Positions 12,161-27,300 are shown, counted from the stretch's first letter. The stretch: 64,000 nt of DNA from Euptelea pleiosperma (GCA_035048495.1 JASUTR010000184.1:124001-188000), one strand, 5' to 3'. The notes: generated by a model not told the origin, from the letters alone. Numbers and translations are program-made.

Positions 12161-15100
12161 CTTGTTCTAACACTTGAAACGTGTTGAAACAATTGTAATG
12201 GAAGAGATTGAGTCAAATTACGAGGTCCGGTTGCAAAAAAGTAACTAGTTATAGAATTAGGCTTGCAACACTCAAACTGTGTCCACTTATAGACATTGTC
12301 ACTCATACAGAGCAAACGATTTCCGACTTTCCCCAGTCTTGTTCTAATACTTCAAACATGTTCAAACAATTGTAATGGAAGAGATTGAGTCCAATTACGA
12401 GGTCCGGTTGCGAAAAAGTAACTAGTTATAGACCTAAGCTTGTAACACCCAAATAGAGTCCAATTAGAGACATTGTCGCTCGAACTGAATAAACAATTTT
12501 TTACTGTCCCCATAGACCTAGGTCTATAACTCTCAAACCGAATCTGATGAGTGACAGTGTTGCACGAACAGAGCGAATGAGTTCCGACTCTCCCCAATCT
12601 CGTTCTAACACTTTAAACATGTTTGAACAATTGTAATGGAAGAGATTGAGTGAAATTACGAGGTCCGTTTGCAAAAAAGTAACTTGTTATAGACCTAGGC
12701 CTGTAACACTCACACTGAGTCCAAGGAGTGACATTGTAGCACGAACAGAGCGAATGAGTTCTGACTCTCCCCAATCTTGTTCTAACACTTCAAACGTGTT
12801 CAAACAATATTAATTGAAGAGATTGAGTCAAATTACAAGGTCCGCTTGTGAAAAAGTAACTAGTTATAGACCTAGGCCTATAATGCTCAAACCGAATCTA
12901 ATGAGTGACAGTGTTGCACGAACAGAGCGACTGAGTTCCGACTCTCCCCAATCTCGTTCTAAAACTTTAAACATGTTCAAACAATCGTAATGGAAGAGAT
13001 TGAGTTAAAATTACGAGGTCCGTTTGCAAAAAAATAACTTGTTATAGACCTAGGCCAGTAACACTCAAACTGAGTCCAAGGAGTGACATTGTAGCACGAA
13101 CAGAGCGAATGAGTTCTGACTCTCCCCAATCTTATTCTAACACTTCAAACATGTTCAAACAATTGTAATAGAAGTGATGGAGTCAAATTACGGTGTCCGG
13201 TTGTGAAAAAGTAATTAGATATAGACCTAGGCCTGTAACACTCAAACTGAGTCTAATAAGAGACATTGTCGCACGAACAGAGCAAATCAGTTCCGATTTT
13301 GCAAATCTTGTTCTAACACTTTAAATGTGTTGAAACAATTGTAATGGATGAGCTTAAGTAAAATTACGAGGTCCGGTTGCAGAAAATTAACTAGTTATAG
13401 ACCTAAGCATGTTACACCTAAACTTAGTCCAATTAGAGACATTGTCGCACGAACAAAGCAAACGAGTTCCGACTCTCCTCAATCTTGTTCTAACACTTGA
13501 AACGTGTTGAAACAATTGTAATGGAAGAGATTGAGTCAAATTACGAGGTCCGGTTGCAAAAAAGTAACTAGTTATAGAATTAGGCTTGCAACACTCAAAC
13601 TGTGTCCACTTATAGACATTGTCACTCATACAGAGCAAACGATTTCCGACTTTCCCCAGTCTTGTTGTAATACTTCACACATGTTCAAACAATTGTAATG
13701 GAAGAGATTGAGTCCAATTACGAGGTCCGGTTGCGAAAAAGTAACTAGTTATAGACCTAAGCTTGTAACACCCAAATAGAGTCCAATTAGAGACATTGTC
13801 GCTCGAACTGAATAAACAATTTTTTACTGTCCCCATAGACCTAGGTCTATAACTCTCAAACCGAATCTAATGAGTGACAGTGTTGCACGAACAGAGCGAA
13901 TGAGTTCCGACTCTCCCCAATCTCGTTCTAACACTTTAAACATGTTTGAACAATTGTAATGGAAAAGATTGAGTGAAATTACGAGGTCCGTTTGCAAAAA
14001 AGTAACTTGTTATAGACCTAGGCCTGTAACACTCACACTGAGTCCAAGGAGTGACATTGTAGCACGAACAGAGCGAATGAGTTCTGACTCTCCGCAATCT
14101 TGTTCTAACACTTCAAACGTGTTCAAACAATATTAATTGAAGAGATTGAGCCAAATTACAAGGTCCGCTTGTGAAAAAGTAACTAGTTATAGACCTAGGC
14201 CTATAACGCTCAAACCGAATCTAATGAGTGACAGTGTTGCACGAACAGAGCGACTGAGTTCCGACTCTCCCCAATCTCGTTTCAAAAACTTTAAACATGT
14301 TCAAACAATCGTAATGGAAGAGATTGAGTGAAATTACGAGGTCCGTTTGCAAAAAAATAACTTGTTATAGACCTAGGCCAGTAACACTCAAACTGAGTCC
14401 AAGGAGTGACATTGTAGCACGAACAGAGCGAATGAGTTCTGACTCTCCCCAATCTTATTCTAACACTTCAAACATGTTCAAACAATTGTAATAGAAGTGA
14501 TGGAGTCAAATTACGGTGTCCGGTTGTGAAAAAGTAATTAGATATAGACCTAGGCCTGTAACACTCAAACTGAGTCTAATAAGAGACATTGTCGCACGAA
14601 CAGAGCAAATCAGTTCCGATTTTGCAAATCTTGTTCTAACACTTTAAATGTGTTGAAACAATTGTAATGGATGAGCTTAAGTAAAGTTGCGAGGTGCGAT
14701 CGAAGAAAAGTAACAAGTTATAGACCTAAGCATGTTACACATAAACTTAGTCCAATGCACGAACAAAGCAAACGAGTTCCGACTCTCCTCAATCTTGTTC
14801 TAACACTTCAAACGTGTTGAATCAATTGTAATGGAAGAGATTGAGTCAAATTACGAGGTCCGGTTGCGAAAAAGTAACTAGTTATAGAATTAGGCTTGCA
14901 ACACTCCAACTGAGTCCAATTAGAGACATTGTCACTCATACAGAGCAAACGAGTTCTGACTTTCCCCAGTCTTGTTCTAATACTTCAAACATTTTCAAAC
15001 AATTGTAATGGAAGAGATTGAGTCCAATTACGAGGTCCGGTTGCGAAAAAGTAACTAGTTATAGACCTAAGCTTGTAACACTCAAATAGAGTCCAATTAG

Positions 15101-18100
15101 AGTAATTGTCGCAAAAACTGAGTAAACGATTTTTTACTGTTCCCAATCTCGTTCTAACACTTCAAACGTGTTCAAACAATATTAATCGAAGAGATTGAGT
15201 CAAATTACAAGGTCCGCTTGTGAAAAAGTAACTAGTTATAGACCTAGGCCTATAACGCTCAAACCGAATCTAATGAGTGACAGTGTTGCACGAACAGAGT
15301 GACTGAGTTCCGACTCTCCCCAATCTCGTTCTAAAACTTTAAACATGTTCAAACAATCGTAATGGAAGAGATTGAGTGAAATTACGAGGTCCGTTTGCAA
15401 AAAAATAACTTGTTATAGACCTAGGCCTGTAACACTCAAACTGAGTCCAAGGAGTGACATTGTAGCACGAACAGAGCGAATGAGTTCTAACTCTCCCCAA
15501 TCTTGTTCTAACATTTCAAACATGTTCAAACAATTGTAATAGAAGTGATGGAGTCAAATTACGATGTCCGGTTGTGAAAAAGTAATTAGATATAGACCTA
15601 GGCCTGTAACAGTCAAACTGAGTCTAATGAGAGACATTGTCGCACGAACAGAGCAAATGAGTTCCGATTTTGCCCAATCTTCTTCTAACACTTCAAATGT
15701 GTTGAAACAATTGTAATGGATGAGCTTAAGTAAAATTACGAGGTCCGATCGCAGAAAAGTAACAAGTTATAGACCTAAGCATGTTACACATAAACTTAGT
15801 CCAATTAGAGATATTGTCGCACGAACAAAGCAAACGAGTTCCGACTCTCCTCAATCTTGTTCTAACACTTGAAACGTGTTGAAACAATTGTAATGGAAGA
15901 GATTGAGTCAAATTACGAGGTCCGATTGCAAAAAAGTAACTAGTTATAGAATTAGGCTTGCAACACTCAAACTGAGTCCAATTATAGGCATTGTCACTCA
16001 TACTGAGCAAACGAGTTCCGACTTTCCCCAGTCTTGTTCTAATACTTCAAACATGTTCAAACAATTGTAATGGAAGAGATTGATTCCAATTACGAGGTCC
16101 GGTTGCGAAAAAGTAACTAGTTATAGACCTAAGCTTGTAACACTCAAATAGAGTCCAATTAGAGACATTGTCGCACAAACTGAGTAAACGATTTTTTACT
16201 GTCCCCAATCTTGTTCTAATACTTCAAACGTGTTGAAACAATATTAATTGAAGAGATTGAGTCAAATTAGAAGGTCCGTTTGTGAAAAAGTAACTAGTTA
16301 TAGACCTAGGTCTATAACTCTCAAACTGAATCTAATGAGTGACTGTGTTGCACGAACAGAGCGAATGAGTTCCGACTCTCCCCAATCTCGTTCTAACACT
16401 TTAAACATGTTTAAACAATTGTAATGGAAGAGATTGAGTAAAATTACGAGGTCCATTTGTAAAAAAGTAACCTGTCATAGACCTAGGCCTGTAACACTCA
16501 AACTGAGTCCAAGGAGTGACATTGTAGCACGAACAGAGCGAATGAGTTCTGACTCTCCCCAATCTTGTTCTAACACTTCAAACATGTTCAAACAATTGTA
16601 ATAGAAGTGATGGAGTCAAATTACGAGTTCCGGTTGTGAAAAAGTAACTAGATATAGACCTAGGCCTGTAACACTAAAACTGAGTCCAATGAGAGACATT
16701 GTCGCACGAACAGAGCAAATGAGTTCCGATTTTGCCCAATCTTGTTCTAACACTTCAAATGTGTTGAAACAATTGTAATGGATGAGCTTAAGTAAAATTA
16801 CGAGGTCCGGTTGCAGAAAATTAACTAGTTATAGACCTAAGCATGTTACACCTAAACTTAGTCCAATTAGAGACATTGTCGGACGAACAAAGCAAACGAG
16901 TTCCGACTCTCCTCAATCTTGTTCTAACACTTGAAACGTGTTGAAACAATTGTAATGGAAGATATTGAGACAAATTACGAGGTCCGGTTGCAAAAAAGTA
17001 ACTAGTTATAGAATTAGGCTTGCAACACTCAAACTGTGTCTACTTATAGACATTGTCACTCATACAGAGCAAACGATTTCTGACTTTCCCCAGTCTTGTT
17101 CTAATACTTCAAACATGTTCAAACAATTGTAATGGAAGAGATTGAGTCCAATTACGAGGTCCGGTTGCGAAAAAGTAACAAGTTATAGACCTAAGCTTGT
17201 AACACCCAAATAGAGTCCAATTAGAGACATTGTCGCTCGAACTGAATAAACAATTTTTTACTGTCCCAATAGACCTAGGTCTATAACTCTCAAACCGAAT
17301 CTAATGAGTGACAGTGTTGCACGAACAGAGCGAATGAGTTCCGACTCTCCCCAATCTCGTTCTAACACTTTAAACATGTTTGAACAATTGTAATGGAAGA
17401 GATTGAGTGAAATTACGAGGTCCGTTTGCAAAAAAATAACTTGTTATAGACCTAGGCCTGTAACACTCACACTGAGTCCAAGGAGTGACATTGTAGCACG
17501 AACAGAGCGAATGAGTTCTGACTCTCCCCAATCTTGTTCTAACACTTCAAACGTGTTCAAACAATATTAATTGAAGAGATTGAGTCAAATTACAAGGTCC
17601 GCTTGTGAAAAAGTAACTAGTTATAGACCTAGGCCTATAACGCTCAAACCGAATCTAATGACTGACAGTGTTGCACGAACAGAGCGACTGAGTTCCGACT
17701 CTCCCCAATCTCGTTCTAAATCTTTAAACATGTTCAAACAATCGTAATGGAAGAGATTGAGTAAAATTACGAGGTCCGTTTGCAAAAAAATAACTTGTTA
17801 TAGACCTAGGCCTGTAACACTCAAACTGAGTCCAAGGAGTGACATTGTAGCACGAACATAGCTAATGAGTTCTGACTCTCCCCAATCTTGTTCTAACACT
17901 TCAAACATGTTCAAACAATTGTAATAGAAGTGATGGAGTCAAATTACGAGGTCCGGTTGTGAAAAAGTAATTAGATATAGACCTAGGCCTGTAACAGTCA
18001 AACTGAGTCTAATGAGAGACATTGTCGCACGAACAGAGCAAATGAGTTCCGATTTTGCCCAATCTTGTTCTAACACTTCAAATGTGTTGAAACAATTGTA

Positions 18101-18240
18101 ATGGATGAGCTTAAGTAAAATTACGAGGTCCGGTTGCAGAAAATTAACTAGTTATAGACCTAAGCATGTTACACCTAAACTTAGTCCAATTAGAGACATT
18201 GTCGCACGAACAAAGCAAACGAGTTCCGACTCTCCTCAAT
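12161..18240. repeat. 6080-bp higher-order repeat, copy 3
   Basis: Constant 6080 offset to copies 1 and 2. It shares C at 14151 and 15968 with copy 4. Private changes include ATAATGCTC near 12885, a T in GATTTCTGAC near 17081 and GACTGACAG near 17661. Block order and truncations are unchanged. Confidence 0.93.
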
Positions 18241-21200
18241 CTTGTTCTAACACTTGAAACGTGTTGAAACAATTGTAATGGAAGAGATTGAGTCAAATTA
18301 CGAGGTCCGGTTGCAAAAAAGTAACTAGTTATAGAATTAGGCTTGCAACACTCAAACTGTGTCCACTTATAGACATTGTCACTCATACAGAGCAAACGAT
18401 TTCCGACTTTCCCCAGTCTTGTTCTAATACTTCAAACATGTTCAAACAATTGTAATGGAAGAGATTGAGTCCAATTACGAGGTCCGGTTGCGAAAAAGTA
18501 ACTAGTTATAGACCTAAGCTTGTAACACCCAAATAGAGTCCAATTAGAGACATTGTCGCTCGAACTGAATAAACAATTTTTTACTGTCCCCATAGACCTA
18601 GGTCTATAACTCTCAAACCGAATCTGATGAGTGACAGTGTTGCACGAACAGAGCGAATGAGTTCCGACTCTCCCCAATCTCGTTCTAACACTTTAAACAT
18701 GTTTGAACAATTGTAATGGAAGAGATTGAGTGAAATTACGAGGTCCGTTTGCAAAAAAGTAACTTGTTATAGACCTAGGCCTGTAACACTCACACTGAGT
18801 CCAAGGAGTGACATTGTAGCACGAACAGAGCGAATGAGTTCTGACTCTCCCCAATCTTGTTCTAACACTTCAAACGTGTTCAAACAATATTAATTGAAGA
18901 GATTGAGTCAAATTACAAGGTCCGCTTGTGAAAAAGTAACTAGTTATAGACCTAGGCCTATAACGCTCAAACCGAATCTAATGAGTGACAGTGTTGCACG
19001 AACAGAGCGACTGAGTTCCGACTCTCCCCAATCTCGTTCTAAAACTTTAAACATGTTCAAACAATCGTAATGGAAGAGATTGAGTTAAAATTACGAGGTC
19101 CGTTTGCAAAAAAATAACTTGTTATAGACCTAGGCCAGTAACACTCAAACTGAGTCCAAGGAGTGACATTGTAGCACGAACAGAGCGAATGAGTTCTGAC
19201 TCTCCCCAATCTTATTCTAACACTTCAAACATGTTCAAACAATTGTAATAGAAGTGATGGAGTCAAATTACGGTGTCCGGTTGTGAAAAAGTAATTAGAT
19301 ATAGACCTAGGCCTGTAACACTCATACTGAGTCTAATAAGAGACATTGTCGCACGAACAGAGCAAATCAGTTCCGATTTTGCAAATCTTGTTCTAACACT
19401 TTAAATGTGTTGAAACAATTGTAATGGATGAGCTTAAGTAAAATTACGAGGTCCGGTTGCAGAAAATTAACTAGTTATAGACCTAAGCATGTTACACCTA
19501 AACTTAGTCCAATTAGAGACATTGTCGCACGAACAAAGCAAACGAGTTCCGACTCTCCTCAATCTTGTTCTAACACTTGAAACGTGTTGAAACAATTGTA
19601 ATGGAAGAGATTGAGTCAAATTACGAGGTCCGGTTGCAAAAAAGTAACTAGTTATAGAATTAGGCTTGCAACACTCAAACTGTGTCCACTTATAGACATT
19701 GTCACTCATACAGAGCAAACGATTTCCGACTTTCCCCAGTCTTGTTGTAATACTTCACACATGTTCAAACAATTGTAATGGAAGAGATTGAGTCCAATTA
19801 CGAGGTCCGGTTGCGAAAAAGTAACTAGTTATAGACCTAAGCTTGTAACACCCAAATAGAGTCCAATTAGAGACATTGTCGCTCGAACTGAATAAACAAT
19901 TTTTTACTGTCCCCATAGACCTAGGTCTATAACTCTCAAACCGAATCTAATGAGTGACAGTGTTGCACGAACAGAGCGAATGAGTTCCGACTCTCCCCAA
20001 TCTCGTTCTAACACTTTAAACATGTTTGAACAATTGTAATGGAAAAGATTGAGTGAAATTACGAGGTCCGTTTGCAAAAAAGTAACTTGTTATAGACCTA
20101 GGCCTGTAACACTCACACTGAGTCCAAGGAGTGACATTGTAGCACGAACAGAGCGAATGAGTTCTGACTCTCCGCAATCTTGTTCTAACACTTCAAACGT
20201 GTTCAAACAATATTAATTGAAGAGATTGAGCCAAATTACAAGGTCCGCTTGTGAAAAAGTAACTAGTTATAGACCTAGGCCTATAACGCTCAAACCGAAT
20301 CTAATGAGTGACAGTGTTGCACGAACAGAGCGACTGAGTTCCGACTCTCCCCAATCTCGTTTCAAAAACTTTAAACATGTTCAAACAATCGTAATGGAAG
20401 AGATTGAGTGAAATTACGAGGTCCGTTTGCAAAAAAATAACTTGTTATAGACCTAGGCCAGTAACACTCAAACTGAGTCCAAGGAGTGACATTGTAGCAC
20501 GAACAGAGCGAATGAGTTCTGACTCTCCCCAATCTTATTCTAACACTTCAAACATGTTCAAACAATTGTAATAGAAGTGATGGAGTCAAATTACGGTGTC
20601 CGGTTGTGAAAAAGTAATTAGATATAGACCTAGGCCTGTAACACTCAAACTGAGTCTAATAAGAGACATTGTCGCACGAACAGAGCAAATCAGTTCCGAT
20701 TTTGCAAATCTTGTTCTAACACTTTAAATGTGTTGAAACAATTGTAATGGATGAGCTTAAGTAAAGTTGCGAGGTGCGATCGAAGAAAAGTAACAAGTTA
20801 TAGACCTAAGCATGTTACACATAAACTTAGTCCAATGCACGAACAAAGCAAACGAGTTCCGACTCTCCTCAATCTTGTTCTAACACTTCAAACGTGTTGA
20901 ATCAATTGTAATGGAAGAGATTGAGTCAAATTACGAGGTCCGGTTGCGAAAAAGTAACTAGTTATAGAATTAGGCTTGCAACACTCCAACTGAGTCCAAT
21001 TAGAGACATTGTCACTCATACAGAGCAAACGAGTTCTGACTTTCCCCAGTCTTGTTCTAATACTTCAAACATTTTCAAACAATTGTAATGGAAGAGATTG
21101 AGTCCAATTACGAGGTCCGGTTGCGAAAAAGTAACTAGTTATAGACCTAAGCTTGTAACACTCAAATAGAGTCCAATTAGAGTAATTGTCGCAAAAACTG

Positions 21201-24200
21201 AGTAAACGATTTTTTACTGTTCCCAATCTCGTTCTAACACTTCAAACGTGTTCAAACAATATTAATCGAAGAGATTGAGTCAAATTACAAGGTCCGCTTG
21301 TGAAAAAGTAACTAGTTATAGACCTAGGCCTATAACGCTCAAACCGAATCTAATGAGTGACAGTGTTGCACGAACAGAGTGACTGAGTTCCGACTCTCCC
21401 CAATCTCGTTCTAAAACTTTAAACATGTTCAAACAATCGTAATGGAAGAGATTGAGTGAAATTACGAGGTCCGTTTGCAAAAAAATAACTTGTTATAGAC
21501 CTAGGCCTGTAACACTCAAACTGAGTCCAAGGAGTGACATTGTAGCACGAACAGAGCGAATGAGTTCTAACTCTCCCCAATCTTGTTCTAACATTTCAAA
21601 CATGTTCAAACAATTGTAATAGAAGTGATGGAGTCAAATTACGATGTCCGGTTGTGAAAAAGTAATTAGATATAGACCTAGGCCTGTAACAGTCAAACTG
21701 AGTCTAATGAGAGACATTGTCGCACGAACAGAGCAAATGAGTTCCGATTTTGCCCAATCTTCTTCTAACACTTCAAATGTGTTGAAACAATTGTAATGGA
21801 TGAGCTTAAGTAAAATTACGAGGTCCGATCGCAGAAAAGTAACAAGTTATAGACCTAAGCATGTTACACATAAACTTAGTCCAATTAGAGATATTGTCGC
21901 ACGAACAAAGCAAACGAGTTCCGACTCTCCTCAATCTTGTTCTAACACTTGAAACGTGTTGAAACAATTGTAATGGAAGAGATTGAGTCAAATTACGAGG
22001 TCCGATTGCAAAAAAGTAACTAGTTATAGAATTAGGCTTGCAACACTCAAACTGAGTCCAATTATAGGCATTGTCACTCATACTGAGCAAACGAGTTCCG
22101 ACTTTCCCCAGTCTTGTTCTAATACTTCAAACATGTTCAAACAATTGTAATGGAAGAGATTGATTCCAATTACGAGGTCCGGTTGCGAAAAAGTAACTAG
22201 TTATAGACCTAAGCTTGTAACACTCAAATAGAGTCCAATTAGAGACATTGTCGCACAAACTGAGGTAAACGATTTTTTACTGTCCCCAATCTTGTTCTAA
22301 TACTTCAAACGTGTTGAAACAATATTAATTGAAGAGATTGAGTCAAATTAGAAGGTCCGTTTGTGAAAAAGTAACTAGTTATAGACCTAGGTCTATAACT
22401 CTCAAACTGAATCTAATGAGTGACTGTGTTGCACGAACAGAGCGAATGAGTTCCGACTCTCCCCAATCTCGTTCTAACACTTTAAACATGTTTAAACAAT
22501 TGTAATGGAAGAGATTGAGTAAAATTACGAGGTCCATTTGTAAAAAAGTAACCTGTCATAGACCTAGGCCTGTAACACTCAAACTGAGTCCAAGGAGTGA
22601 CATTGTAGCACGAACAGAGCGACTGAGTTCTGACTCTCCCCAATCTTGTTCTAACACTTCAAACATGTTCAAACAATTGTAATAGAAGTGATGGAGTCAA
22701 ATTACGAGTTCCGGTTGTGAAAAAGTAACTAGATATAGACCTAGGCCTGTAACACTAAAACTGAGTCCAATGAGAGACATTGTCGCACGAACAGAGCAAA
22801 TGAGTTCCGATTTTGCCCAATCTTGTTCTAACACTTCAAATGTGTTGAAACAATTGTAATGGATGAGCTTAAGTAAAATTACGAGGTCCGGTTGCAGAAA
22901 ATTAACTAGTTATAGACCTAAGCATGTTACACCTAAACTTAGTCCAATTAGAGACATTGTCGGACGAACAAAGCAAACGAGTTCCGACTCTCCTCAATCT
23001 TGTTCTAACACTTGAAACGTGTTGAAACAATTGTAATGGAAGATATTGAGACAAATTACGAGGTCCGGTTGCAAAAAAGTAACTAGTTATAGAATTAGGC
23101 TTGCAACACTCAAACTGTGTCTACTTATAGACATTGTCACTCATACAGAGCAAACGATTTCCGACTTTCCCCAGTCTTGTTCTAATACTTCAAACATGTT
23201 CAAACAATTGTAATGGAAGAGATTGAGTCCAATTACGAGGTCCGGTTGCGAAAAAGTAACAAGTTATAGACCTAAGCTTGTAACACCCAAATAGAGTCCA
23301 ATTAGAGACATTGTCGCTCGAACTGAATAAACAATTTTTTACTGTCCCAATAGACCTAGGTCTATAACTCTCAAACCGAATCTAATGAGTGACAGTGTTG
23401 CACGAACAGAGCGAATGAGTTCCGACTCTCCCCAATCTCGTTCTAACACTTTAAACATGTTTGAACAATTGTAATGGAAGAGATTGAGTGAAATTACGAG
23501 GTCCGTTTGCAAAAAAATAACTTGTTATAGACCTAGGCCTGTAACACTCACACTGAGTCCAAGGAGTGACATTGTAGCACGAACAGAGCGAATGAGTTCT
23601 GACTCTCCCCAATCTTGTTCTAACACTTCAAACGTGTTCAAACAATATTAATTGAAGAGATTGAGTCAAATTACAAGGTCCGCTTGTGAAAAAGTAACTA
23701 GTTATAGACCTAGGCCTATAACGCTCAAACCGAATCTAATGAATGACAGTGTTGCACGAACAGAGCGACTGAGTTCCGACTCTCCCCAATCTCGTTCTAA
23801 ATCTTTAAACATGTTCAAACAATCGTAATGGAAGAGATTGAGTAAAATTACGAGGTCCGTTTGCAAAAAAATAACTTGTTATAGACCTAGGCCTGTAACA
23901 CTCAAACTGAGTCCAAGGAGTGACATTGTAGCACGAACATAGCTAATGAGTTCTGACTCTCCCCAATCTTGTTCTAACACTTCAAACATGTTCAAACAAT
24001 TGTAATAGAAGTGATGGAGTCAAATTACGAGGTCCGGTTGTGAAAAAGTAATTAGATATAGACCTAGGCCTGTAACAGTCAAACTGAGTCTAATGAGAGA
24101 CATTGTCGCACGAACAGAGCAAATGAGTTCCGATTTTGCCCAATCTTGTTCTAACACTTCAAATGTGTTGAAACAATTGTAATGGATGAGCTTAAGTAAA

Positions 24201-24321
24201 ATTACGAGGTCCGGTTGCAGAAAATTAACTAGTTATAGACCTAAGCATGTTACACCTAAACTTAGTCCAATTAGAGACATTGTCGCACGAACAAAGCAAA
24301 CGAGTTCCGACTCTCCTCAAT
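18241..24321. repeat. 6081-bp higher-order repeat, copy 4
   Basis: Same organisation as copies 1-3. It is one base longer because of an extra G in TGAGGTAAACG near 22265. Other private changes include CTCATACTGAG near 19325 and GACTGAGTTCTGAC near 22622. It shares C at 20231 and 22048 with copy 3. Confidence 0.93.
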
Positions 24322-27300
24322 CTTGTTCTAACACTTGAAACGTGTTGAAACAATTGTAATGGAAGAGATTGAGTCAAATTACGAGGTCCGGTTGCAAAAA
24401 AGTAACTAGTTATAGAATTAGGCTTGCAACACTCAAACTGTGTCCACTTATAGACATTGTCACTCATACAGAGCAAACGATTTCCGACTTTCCCCAGTCT
24501 TGTTCTAATACTTCAAACATGTTCAAACAATTGTAATGGAAGAGATTGAGTCCAATTACGAGGTCCGGTTGCGAAAAAGTAACTAGTTATAGACCTAAGC
24601 TTGTAACACCCAAATAGAGTCCAATTAGAGACATTGTCGCTCGAACTGAATAAACAATTTTTTACTGTCCCCATAGACCTAGGTCTATAACTCCCAAACC
24701 GAATCTGATGAGTGACAGTGTTGCACGAACAGAGCGAATGAGTTCCGACTCTCCCCAATCTCGTTCTAACACTTTAAACATGTTTGAACAATTGTAATGG
24801 AAGAGATTGAGTGAAATTACGAGGTCCGTTTGCAAAAAAGTAACTTGTTATAGACCTAGGCCTGTAACACTCACACTGAGTCCAAGGAGTGACATTGTAG
24901 CACGAACAGAGCGAATGAGTTCTGACTCTCCCCAATCTTGTTCTAACACTTCAAACGTGTTCAAACAATATTAATTGAAGAGATTGAGTCAAATTACAAG
25001 GTCCGCTTGTGAAAAAGTAACTAGTTATAGACCTAGGCCTATAACGCTCAAACCGAATCTAATGAGTGACAGTGTTGCACGAACAGAGCGACTGAGTTCC
25101 GACTCTCCCCAATCTCGTTCTAAAACTTTAAACATGTTCAAACAATCGTAATGGAAGAGATTGAGTTAAAATTACGAGGTCCGTTTGCAAAAAAATAACT
25201 TGTTATAGACCTAGGCCTGTAACACTCAAACTGAGTCCAAGGAGTGACATTGTAGCACGAACATAGCTAATGAGTTCTTACTCTCCCCAATCTTGTTCTA
25301 ACACTTCAAACATGTTCAAACAATTGTAATAGAAGTATTGGAGTCAAATTACGGTGTCCGGTTGTGAAAAAGTAATTAGATATAGACCTAGGCCTGTAAC
25401 ACTCAAACTGAGTCTAATAAGAGACATTGTCGCACGAACAGAGCAAATCAGTTCTGATTTTGCAAATCTTGTTCTAACACTTTAAATGTGTTGAAACAAT
25501 TGTAATGGATGAGCTTAAGTAAAATTACGAGGTCCGATCGAAGAAAAGTAACAAGTTATAGACCTAAGCATGTTACACATAAACTTAGTCCAATGCACGA
25601 ACAAAGCAAACGAGTTCCGACTCTCCTCAATCTTGTTCTAACACTTCAAACGTGTTGAAACAATTGTAATGGAAGAGATTGAGTCCAATTACGAGGTCCG
25701 GTTGCGAAAAAGTAACTAGTTATAGAATTAGGCTTGCAACACTCCAACTGAGTCCAATTAGAGACATTGTCACTCATACAGAGCAAACGAGTTCTGACTT
25801 TCCCCAGTCTTGTTCTAATACTTCAAACATTTTCAAACAATTGTAATGGAAGAGATTGAGTCCAATTACGAGGTCCGGTTGCGAAAAAGTAACTAGTTAT
25901 AGACCTAAACTTGTAACACTCAAATAGAGTCCAATTAGAGTCATTGTCGCAAAAACTGAGTAAATGATTTTTTACTGTCCCCAATCTTGTTCTAACACTT
26001 CAAACGTGTTCAAACAATATTAATCGAAGAGATTGAGTCAAATTACAAGGTCCGCTTGTGAAAAAGTAACTAGTTATAGACCTAGGCCTATAACGCTCAA
26101 ACCGAATCTAATGAGTGACAGTGTTGCACGAACAGAGTGACTGAGTTCCGACTCTCCCCAATCTCGTTCTAAAACTTTAAACATGTTCAAACAATCGTAA
26201 TGGAAGAGATTGAGTGAAATTACGAGGTCCGTTTGCAAAAAAATAACTTGTTATAGACCTAGGCCTGTAACACTCAAACTGAGTCCAAGGAGTGACATTG
26301 TAGCACGAACAGAGCGAATGAGTTCTGACTCTCCCCAATCTTGTTCTAACACTTCAAACATGTTCAAACAATTGTAATAGAAGTGATGGAGTCAAATTAG
26401 GATGTCCGGTTGAGAAAAAGTAATTAGATATAGACCTAGGCCTGTAACAGTCAAACTGAGTCTAATGAGAGACATTGTCGCACGAACAGAGCAAATGAGT
26501 TCCGATTTTGCCCAATCTTGTTCTAACACTTCAAATGTGTTGAAACAATTGTAATGGATGAGCTTAAGTAAAATTATGAGGTCCGATCGCAGAAAAGTAA
26601 CAAGTTATAGACCTAAGCATGTTACACATAAAGTTAGTCCAATTAGAGACATTATCGCACGAACAAAGCAAACAAGTTCCGACTCTCCTCAATCTTGTTC
26701 TAACACTTGAAACGTGTTGAAACAATTGTAATGGAAGAGATTAAGTTAAATTACGAGGTCCGGTTGCAAAAAAGTAACTAGTTATAGAATTAGGCATGCA
26801 ACACTCAAACTGAGTCCAATTATAGACATTGTCACTCATACAGAGCAAACGAGTTCCGACTTTCCCCAGTCTTGTTCTAATACTTGAAACATGTTCAACC
26901 AATTGTAATGGAAGAGATTGAGTCCAATTACGAGGTCCGGTTGCGAAAAAGTAACTAGTTATAGACCGAAGCTTGTAACACTCAAATAGAGTCCAATTAG
27001 AGACATTGTAGCACAAACTGAGTAAACGATTTTTTACTGTCCCCAATCTTGTTCTAATACTTCAAACGTGTTGAAACAATATTAATTGAAGAGATTGAGT
27101 CAAATTACAAGGTCCGCTTGTGAAAAAGTAGGTCTATAACTCTCAAACCGAATCTAATGAGTGACAGTGTTGCACGAACAGAGCGAATGAGTTCCGACTC
27201 TCCCCAATCTCGTTCTAACACTTTAAACATGCTTAAACAATTGTAATGGAAGAGATTGAGTAAAATTACGAGGTCCGTTTGTAAAAAAGTAACCTGTCAT

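Noticed and set aside
1..24321. The four 6080-bp copies as an assembly artefact
   Set aside because: Each copy has private variants and one has a 1-bp insertion, which argues for real copies. Exact copy number still cannot be verified from sequence alone.
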